DNA of 64,000 nucleotides, taken from positions 1,736,001 to 1,800,000 of the forward strand of contig JANATF010000001.1 in the NCBI GenBank assembly GCA_029449245.1, given 5' to 3'. A program made the position numbers and the translations under genes. Below, piece after piece: positions 56,460-64,000 of the stretch. The stretch is from Mortierella alpina. Its lineage: Eukaryota; Mortierellomycota; Mortierellomycetes; Mortierellales; Mortierellaceae. The notes under the pieces were generated by a model. The model was not told where the DNA came from and searched no databases. It was given only the letters and a program-made list of their open reading frames with translations. Position 1 is the first letter of the stretch. Each line of letters begins with the position of its first letter.

Positions 56460-57160
56460 GTGCGAGACACTCTGCCTCATGAGGACCAGATCTTCTCGTA
56501 CCCCGCATTGGCGAACCTTGGGCCAAGGATCCTGGGATCAGTCCCCTGTCAGAGAACGTGTTTCTCGCGGTCGAAGGGATCAAAGAGTCCGTCAACAGAT
56601 ATCATATGGCTATCGGTATGTTCCTCGAATAGTTAATATTCATGAACCACAGGCAATCCGCAAAAATGGACACAGGCACACCGCCAATAGACCCTTCGGC
56701 TGGCACAACGCATGAAGATCCCAAAATCACATAGCATGACGGCCAAGCTGGTGGATGACAAGGTGTTATCTGATCGTCGCCAGAGAAGGACACGGAAAGC
56801 CTTGTATATACTAACATAATCCAGAGCCTCACACCCGAGGAGGGGAATCGCCAGCGTGGACCCCACCACAGGATTTTACTCCAAGGTGTCACAAGCACGA
56901 GATTGGGAAGCAGAGACACGCCAAGGCATTCCGCCACGCAGCCTACTGCATACGCACCACGACCATCGGTCGCCAGTAGCATTTACAGGCGCCGCTGGCT
57001 GGGGAGTGGGATCGCGATTACAATGCAACCTTCGTCTTGGAGGACAGAGGATCCGGGAGCAGGACTGGCAGTAAATGGAGTGGTGGTCGTGACAGATGAA
57101 TACATGACATCGCAGACGTGCAGTATTTGCTTCAAGAAGACACGCCCTATGTATAGCTGC
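56460..57160 (+). pseudogene. Possible second Fanzor-like relic, C-terminal signature
   Basis: The plus strand between the Ssr4-like gene and the protease reads VVVVTDEYMTSQTCSICFKK at about 57076-57135. This resembles the fungal Fanzor C-terminal signature NEYxTSQxC..CF at the start of the RuvC-associated zinc ribbon. About 40 codons upstream, GAAGWGVGSRL and GSGIAI in adjacent frames resemble the glycine-rich GxGSRI segment that precedes it. Further upstream, pieces such as PLSENVFLAVEGIKESVNRY occur in other frames. The second CxxC pair and the RuvC-III HRD are not visible before the protease 3' end at 57183, so the fragment is truncated and shifted. The signature is short, so this is a tentative call. 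Confidence 0.4.
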
Positions 57161-57182
57161 ATCTTTATTTCTCCGTTTATCG

Positions 57183-58555
57183 TCAAGAGACCCTCAACGG
57201 TGCAAATCCGACCATGCGGTTATCAGCGTCAAAAACAACATAGTTGTTCTTAATAAACACGTCTCCTATCACCATGTAGTCCCCCGAACTGGTCTGGACC
57301 CCTGAGTAGCACCGTCCGGGCTGTCCTATCCACTCGCGAGCCACATCCCTCGGGGGCACCACGAACGATGTTTTCTCAAATGTGAACGCAAGCCCACTCA
57401 TGGTATCACAAGGGACGGTCCACTTGCCGTCAATCATCTGTGAGTTGGGGATCTGTTCATTGATCCAATCCGCGATGATCTTGGGCAGTACAAGCAGCGT
57501 GGTGCCAGTGTCGATAAGTGCCTTCAGTTGTCCCTTCCCCACGAACGCTCGCAGCGACCGCCCTTCCACAATAGCATCCTCAAGGTTAACCATCCATCTC
57601 GTAGAATCAATCACTTTGGTGTATAAAATAGACCCTCCAGCTGCAACTCTGCTCAAGTCCACGTCCCCGAAAATCACCTCCCCGCCGCCCGTCAGGTACT
57701 GTTTCCCAAGATAAAAGGCAAAGATTCCCCGGTCGACCAGGCCTTGCTCCACCATATTTTGAAATATGGTTTTATACCCTGAAATTGCGCCCAGAGAAAG
57801 ACCCAGGATGCCGTCGACCGACTGTTCAAACCGCCTGCTCTCATCCAGGACAATGCTGAGGTCCTGGTGTTGGATGGTCAAGGATCCGAGTGTCACTTGG
57901 TCTTGACCCATTACGCCGGAAACAAAGCTCTTATGCTGACCATAGGTGATTCGGAACGGTTTTTCGACGCCTCGGATGTATGTCTTTGACGCCGCGCGTG
58001 TGTACTGCAACGCTCCTGCACACTCGGAGCATTCAGATGCCGACACAGCCAAGCGAGAGGAGCCTGTGTCGAACTGCAGTCTGACCGTCTGAGCAGGAAC
58101 CCCTATCCTTACTTCGCCATGATACTAAGTACGCAGTGGAATCAGTGGTAAGGATGAGTCGAGAGTTGATTGCACTGGGCTTGCTGTCATTCTGTGATTA
58201 CCTGTCTGTCGAGTCGAACATCCACGAGAGGGACCTTTGTAGTGGCATCCGATCCCAAGTCCCAGGCTCCAGGTTTTGCTGTGAATCCATATTTTTCAAG
58301 AGTATAAGCCCATTCTGCAGGTGTATTCTGCCTGACAGTGCCATTTGCAGTGGCAATCGCGATCCTACGTTGGAAAGGAATCACGTTGTTGAGACGTAAT
58401 GGGCCAAGCTGGATATTTATCTCAAGGACATGCATGTCTGCGTCACTCCTGCGGCAGCCTTACCTCAAGACCTTTGTAGAATCGCCAGCGGCAGCAAGAA
58501 CCGACTGAAGAGTGGCCAGAAACACGGCTACTGAGATGGAGAGACGTACGTTCAT
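57183..58555 (-). CDS. Secreted pepsin-like aspartic protease (family A1)
   Basis: This is a predicted secreted endopeptidase of 398 residues. Exons in transcript order are 58555-58464, 58364-58202 and 58124-57183. A signal peptide is visible (MNVRLSISVAVFLATLQSV then LAAA). A propeptide with WAYTLEKYGF follows, and then the mature bilobed fold. Both catalytic aspartates are present, in FDTGSS and LIDTGTT. The first lobe has the flap-type region ITYGQHKSFVSGVMGQD, and the VDGILGLSLG block and the C-terminal GDVFIKNNYVVFDADNRMVGFAP are typical of pepsins. The cysteine pair CSEC after the first DTG fits the short loop disulphide. The intron 1 boundaries (GTAAGG to CGTAG) are chosen by phase. 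Skipping that intron would leave an in-frame TAA. Length is normal for fungal A1 proteases. A C-terminal anchor is not seen, so secretion rather than wall anchoring is likely. Confidence 0.88.
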
Positions 58556-59464
58556 GGATGATTACAACGTTTAATGAAAAGAGTAAAGAATTTTGTTTTC
58601 AGATATATTACTTTCAAAGGAAAGGGGGCACTGATGCCCTTTCATCCCTACAAAGAATGCACGGGGTTCTCGGTCATTGAAGCGACCCGTACTGCATTTT
58701 CATTTAGCTTCTCAAAGGCGTAAACCCTACTCTCTTCTCCTTTTGGTCAAAGACCACGTAGTGGTTTTAGCCGCAAACATGGCTTGGTTCTTGGCCGTCA
58801 TGTCGCCGATCGTAATAGAGTCAAAGCCGTTTTTACCCTCGGTCTTGGATCCATCCTGGTAACCAAGGCTCCAATGAGAACCCTCTGTAGCTGTCAGAGG
58901 GCGCTATCATTTCACCCCACATCTTTAAGAGAGAGAGAGAGAGAGAGAGAGAGGCCTTAATCGTGACTTACGGCTCTGAGTCCGACCCTTTGTCACGGGA
59001 AGAGACTAGAGAAGCAGACTAGAAAAAAAAGAAAAACCATGCTGAGGAGGTCTTTCTGGCACATTCTGACACTGGCACTGGCACTGAAATCTGGCTTCTG
59101 GCATGTCTGGCACGGAAAGCCCTTCCTTCAAGGGCCGAGAAATTTCTTTCGTGTCTTTTGTGTTGCTCCATTGCTGGGCTTTCGGTTTTCCATTTTCCAT
59201 CGCCTCAGATCTTCCCACAGCACCAGCAACAACAACTAAGGCGCTAAAAAAATTCATACGCTATGGCCAACAACAAGAACCTCAAGAGAGCACAAAGCAG
59301 GAAAAATGCAACGGATTGCATGGTGTTGTGTCACTTTGGCTGCGCCCAGCACTAGAAGTTTCTAGATCTAGTCTAGGCACATAAATAGAGACACACATCG
59401 AGCCCTGGGCCCGACAAGCAATATACCAAAATATACCATTCCCCTCTTCACTTTACTTGTCGTT
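58556..59464. other. Promoter side of protease gene, (GA)n tract
   Basis: I see no gene. A (GA)n microsatellite lies at about 58928-58951. The protease promoter should be in the left part. The sequence between the GA tract and the Helitron relic has no supported coding content. Confidence 0.5.
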
Positions 59465-61504
59465 GCAAAAAAAGGCCTATTTCGCGTATGTTCTATGTTC
59501 TCCCAAAGGACTACGAGGGCTTTTGCCTCCGGATTCTGTTGCTACATATAAAAGGCGCCATCAGCTTTCGAGATTTGCGCACCGTCGACGGTATCGAGTA
59601 CAATACGTTCGAAGGCGCCTGCAACGCTAGGAATCTGCTGCAGGATGACAAGGAGTGGGAGCACTGCCTAAAGGAAGCAGCATCCAGTCATATGCCTCCC
59701 CAACTACGGCAACTGTTCGCAACCATCATATACAATCCACACGGCAGCACCCCCTCTAAGCCAGGCGAGCTATGGCGAAAATTCTCAAACGACATGTGTG
59801 AGGATATTTTGAGGTGCCCTAACGTGAAGAGTATGGCTGACCAGACCGAGAAAATCCGGACCGCCAAGGCGATCGCCCTCTTCTACATCGACGGCATCCT
59901 AAAGGGCATGGGGTCCTCTGTGTCGAAATTCCCCGAGTTGCCTCAGGATTTCACGAGATATATCGGTAATCTCCCTCAAGAAGCGCTAGCCGACAAAGAG
60001 AGGCGACAAATCATTTTCATTCGCGAGGCTCAGGAAAATATCGCCAATTTGAATGAAGATCAAGCCGCAGCCTTCCGCAGCATCATGCAAGCGATCGAGG
60101 GCAACAGTCCACACAAATGTTGTTCATTGACGGACCTGGAGGAACGGGCAAATCCTTTTTGTACAACACCTTGATCGGTCACATCCAAGGACTTCAGAAG
60201 GATGTCATCGTCGTCGCAAGTTCTGGTATCGCAGCCCTCATTCTTCACGACGGACGTACAGCGCACTCGACCTTCCAGATTCACCTCAAATTGCATCCTG
60301 GCGCTGCATGCAAGATCGCGAAGGGAGATGACAGGGCAACCCGCATCCGTAACGCCGCAGCGATATTCTGGGATGAGGCTGTTATGCTGCACCGCCATGG
60401 TTTCGAATCTGTGGACCAAACGTTGCGCGACCTAACCGAAGCGAATCTTCCATTTGGCGGAAAGGTTGTACTGGGAGGAGACTTTCGGCAGATACTTCCT
60501 GTGGTTATGAAAGGATCCGCTGCTCAGATCAAGTCCGCGTGCATCAAGAACTTGGAGTTTGGGCCTGAAGTGAAGCCCGCTTAAACTCAAGAAAAACATG
60601 CGCGTCTCCGGAGATCAAGAACATCGGTCGTTCGCTGACTTTCTGCTTCGAGTTGTACAGAGCCAACATTCCAATTCGGCTCTCACTCGGACTATTTCCA
60701 GACACCCAGCCGGCTCTCTTCAAGCTCGATGAAGCAAGCAGCCAGTCAGTGCACACTCAGTTTCTCAATGCCATATACCCCAACATCGGCTTGCAGAAAC
60801 TTCCCGCGACTATCCTAATGAATCGAGCGATATTGTCGCCACTTAATGAGAATGTCGACAGACTAAACTCATTGGCGACAGAATTGATGCCAGGTAGAGC
60901 AAAGACATATTATAGTCAGGACTCTATCTGTGATGACGAGGCATCGTTCGATTGCCCCACCGAGTTATTGAACGCGCTGTGCCCAAGTGGAATGCCGCCG
61001 CATCAACTAAACCTCAAGATTGGTAAACCTATCATTCTCCTCCGGAACCTCAATCCTGATATGGGTCTCTGTAACGGACCACGAATGATCGTCCGCTCCT
61101 CAAAATCAAGTGTATCGAGGTACAGGTCATTTACAGGCATTGCTCAGCATCGAACGGTATTCTTGCCTCGGATCACCCTCGAAACAGCGGACGACGAGCT
61201 GACACCTTGCAGGTTCACGCGACGACAGTTCACTGTCAAGCCGGCCTTCGCTATGACCATCAACAAGGCTCAAGGCCAGACCCTTAGTACAGTGGGCCTC
61301 TTCCTCCCACAACCGGTTTTTAGCCATGACCAGCTTTACGTTGCGCTGTCTAGATGCACTGACCCTAAAAATCTAAAGGTGCTGCTTGAGAATCCTCAAA
61401 GCGATGACTCAGGCGGATATTATACCCGTAACATTGTATACCCGGACACGCTAACACCTTGGAGCAAGAAGAACAACCAGAGCAATAAGCAGTGGAGACA
61501 GTAA
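59465..61504 (+). pseudogene. Broken Helitron Pif1-like helicase
   Basis: This is the helicase half of a Helitron RepHel protein, inactive here. It begins abruptly at RMFYVLPKDYEGFCLRILLL, continues with the Helitron-specific FRDLRTVDGIEYNTFEGAC, then Pif1 motifs: Walker A GPGGTGKSFL, FWDEAVMLHR (in place of DE-type Walker B), VVLGGDFRQILPV, and near the end AMTINKAQGQTL and VALSRC. The reading frame shifts near 60116, where HKC gives way to LFIDGPGG, near 60578, and again between about 60600 and 60660. The Rep/HUH nuclease half expected upstream is absent, so the piece is 5' truncated. A GTTCTC/GAGAAC hairpin occurs at 61551-61579, downstream of the stop, but no clear CTRR end follows it. 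Confidence 0.85.
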
Positions 61505-62095
61505 GATACCCTTCAGAACGGAATAGAAAAATAAAATCTTGGTCATGACAGTGTTCTCATTTTTTTTAAACATACGAGAACGCCCCAGGAGAGGGGGGTT
61601 TGGGATGCAACGACCATATCATACTCTTGCGGCAGCTGCTTTGACCGCCTATGGGTCAGTCGAGAGCAATACGGCCAGTACACATACGCACGGTCGCAGG
61701 TCAACGGGGAAGTCAATCTCTTGCTGTGCACACAAGTGGGTTTAATGTAGCTACCAAAAAGAGTATGCATTCGCATGGTGATAGAGGGGAGTGTGAAAGA
61801 GGACACCTTCTTGCTCGAATGTCACGCCTCCAGTGTGATTGTGCCACGCTCCTCAAGCCCCAAGGTGGAAAGCCGTCCTCTTGTTCTTCACTCCCTCTTT
61901 CCCGTAGTGTTTTTTTGGCCCACTAATGCATGGCAAGGTCCCTTCGTTGCCCATTCGTTTTTCGTGACACCAAAAAAAAAAGACAGTCTCCCTAGCTCGC
62001 ACAGGTATAAATATCAGGGTCCATCCGTCGCCTTTCGCTCTTCTTTTTTTCTTCTTTTCCTCACTGACCCTCTCGTCTTCCACATAGGCAAGGCA

Positions 62096-62243
62096 GCGGG
62101 TGCGCCCTACCGCTTCAACAAGATAGTGGAGAGCGGGTGTGCCCTACCGCTAAGACAAGATAGTGGATGGCGGGTGCGCCCTACCGCCTAGACAAGATAG
62201 TGGAGAGCGGGTGTGCCCTACCGCTAAGACAAGATAGTGGAGG
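62096..62243. repeat. 37-bp tandem repeat, four copies
   Basis: GCGGGTGYGCCCTACCGC starts at 62096, 62133, 62170 and 62207, exactly 37 bp apart. Each is followed by a near-identical remainder ending in ACAAGATAGTGGA. Copies alternate GCGGGTGCGCC and GCGGGTGTGCC, which suggests the array grew by duplication of a two-unit block. The unit is not a multiple of three, so it is unlikely to be coding. It has no spacers, so it is not CRISPR-like. Confidence 0.9.
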
Positions 62244-62388
62244 GTGGAGTCAACCACTCGCAAAAATCGCTGATGGGCGACACCTGCAAAGGCCCCGCGA
62301 GTTTGCCTCTACCTCGCGCTATAAACTCAAAGAGGAGGTGGAGTCAACCACAGTCAGCGGAGGACGACAAATCAGTGGAGCAAACCAC
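62244..62388. repeat. Dispersed GTGGAGTCAACCAC motif, three copies
   Basis: GTGGAGTCAACCAC occurs exactly at 62244-62257 and 62338-62351, and as GTGGAGCAAACCAC at 62375-62388. The ends GTGG and CCAC make it a partial palindrome. It follows directly on the 37-bp array. Confidence 0.7.
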
Positions 62389-64000
62389 TTGAAAAAAGAA
62401 ACGTTTTTGGGGTGCGACGACAGACCACCTCCCCGTGGTGCACCCTGGGCAGCTTTGCTGGCAAAGAGTCTGTCATTCGAGGCTAGTTGGTATCGAGTAT
62501 AGGCCTGATAGAGAAGTAAGAAAGTACAAAAAAATAAACCTGAAGAAGCGGCGTTCCTTCCACATGCATTATTCAAAATCTTGATGGGCGGCGGGGTGGC
62601 AAAATGCTCTCATGGCCAGTGCGAGAACATGTCTGTGGGACGTGCTTGGAATTTAAGGTCTTGTGGGTAGGGAGCCAGGATGTCCGTTGAAATGGAGGAA
62701 GCAGCATTTCAATTCACCCACAAGATCTTTTGCAGTAGTTTTTTTTTACGTCGTTAAAAATATCGTCAGCACCTTGTCATCCTCGTCTATGTCAAACATT
62801 AATCTTGAATCTCGGATGTCAAAGCCATGTCGAATCACTTCGGTACCCGTAGTTTATAGTTCTTTTTCCTACCGTAAAGGACTGCGCCTTGAAAGATTAG
62901 GGCACTGAGAAACTTGGAGAAGAACCTCACACATAGCAAAGATCATGTACATGTACACAGGCGTGGGACAATAGTAATGCTGATGTATAATACCCTCGGG
63001 TTTGATGCCATGGATACTTCTATTCCATTGCTACGAAATACTCTCGAGCACAGCGTTCCCTGTATCAAAGGTCGTGGCGTACCATATGTTGCTGCAGTGT
63101 GGTAGACTCGCAACCTATCACTCTTTATCATTATTCACAAAATGACCGCCTTCATACAAAGTATCGCCAAGTACAACGTTCTCTTGCGTAGGTGTTCTTG
63201 TAATACTCGTGATATCCAAGCTACTTTTCTTCTGTTGCCGAATCAAAATCTCACCAGGAGTATAGACACTGATGTCCTCTCACACGGTTTCGTCTAGTTC
63301 ATTCTCATCATTCAAGATCTTATACCCTTCGTCGCTCCTTTAAAGTGAACGGTTCTGTCCACTTCCTGGTTATCCTATGAATCTACCTCGCTACTTAATA
63401 CTGTCAACTTCAGCTTCAACTGTGATTTTAGCGATGTCTGGGAGGTAAAGGCGTTTTGTTTACTATAAGGGAAACTGAAGACAGGACGCGACAAAAGTTG
63501 CTCATGGCTTCCTTCGATATATTTGATATATTTGTATGATAAAAATTGACAGGTAATCTCATCTTAGTCCCCACCTTAGCCTTGCTCTCTTTGGCTTTGC
63601 CCTTCTTCACCCTGACCTGCTCAGCCTTGGGCGTCTTTACCCTGGTGTTTCAGTCGTATAACCTTAGCTTCACTCTGCTTGGCTTTGCTCTCTGTCACCA
63701 ACGCAATATCACGCCGCCTTGCTCGACCTTGGCCTGTGCCTCCTGTATGTTATTGTTTTCTAAAGTTCCTGGGAGCATGATGGAAGGGCTTTTGCGTGAA
63801 CTTCATTTGAAGGATGAGTATGGTTGGACCAAAAGACGCCTCATGGATCTGCAGCACATAACTTGACGTTTGTTTTCAAAATATGTTATGTCGTGGGTAC
63901 ATGGAGAAGAAAACGGCATGGCTGGGGAATGAGAAGACAGGGATATTATTACAAGGGAGGGGCTTCTGAGCCCCTGGGAACAGGTCTCCTGGATGCTACA

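Larger units (their letters stand above)
61505..64000. other. Gene-poor right end of window
   Basis: Apart from the tandem repeats at 62096-62243 and the GTGGAGTCAACCAC motifs after them, I see no supported feature. Open frames such as 63546-63866 are hydrophobic or low-complexity shadows without splice or motif support. Confidence 0.45.

Noticed and set aside
61551-61579. Helitron 3' terminal hairpin
   Set aside because: GTTCTC and GAGAAC can pair, but no CTRR end lies about 10 bases downstream, so I do not call the element boundary.
62096-62243. CRISPR-like array
   Set aside because: The repeats are contiguous with no unique spacers, and the genome is eukaryotic.
63546-63866. 106-codon hydrophobic ORF with possible signal sequence
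   Set aside because: The leucine/cysteine-rich reading is more simply explained as a shadow of a lysine/glutamate-rich minus-strand frame, and neither has splice or motif support.

Overview
The window comes from a filamentous fungus. Genes are split by short GT-AG introns of roughly 55-250 bp. The proteins carry long Q-, S/T- and K/E-rich disordered segments, and the set includes fungal forms of Nop56, Pex5, Sac3, Not4, Ssr4 and Nvj2. WDR70 and NCBP3 homologues, which are absent from budding yeast, together with Fanzor and Helitron debris, suggest an early-diverging fungus, perhaps Mortierellomycotina. That placement is an inference from gene content, not a tested one.

Layout, left to right: nop56 (+, 616-2658); a gene-poor gap holding a hAT-like MITE (3888-4170); PEX5 (-, 4464-7382); a 2.5 kb gap; an NCBP3 homologue (-, 9911-12248); an Nvj2/TEX2-type SMP lipid-transfer protein (-, 13794-17549); an unrecognised 720-residue protein (-, 18997-21506); a 3.9 kb gap; WDR70 (-, 25366-27721); CNOT4/NOT4 (+, 28288-33665); a decayed Fanzor (TnpB-like nuclease) relic (+, about 34885-37318); an F-box/LRR protein (+, 37874-40525); SAC3 (+, 40742-47128); a 2.8 kb gap; an Edc1/PNRC-like decapping activator (-, 49975-51566); Ssr4, a SWI/SNF-RSC subunit (-, 52905-56262); a second, weaker Fanzor-like relic (+, about 56460-57160); a secreted pepsin-like protease (-, 57183-58555); a broken Helitron helicase (+, about 59465-61504); and a gene-poor end with a 37-bp tandem repeat (62096-62243).

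The host genes are housekeeping genes and form no operon-like unit. Several touch mRNA metabolism (NCBP3 cap binding, SAC3/TREX-2 export, NOT4, an Edc1-like decapping factor), which may be chance. I assembled gene models by hand from splice signals, homology and reading-frame continuity. Every multi-exon coding sequence given sums to a multiple of three. The most unusual content is the mobile-element layer. The first Fanzor relic keeps its zinc ribbon and RuvC-III aspartate but has alanine where the RuvC-I aspartate is expected, and it carries frameshifts. The second fragment keeps only the DEYxTSQTC zinc-ribbon signature.
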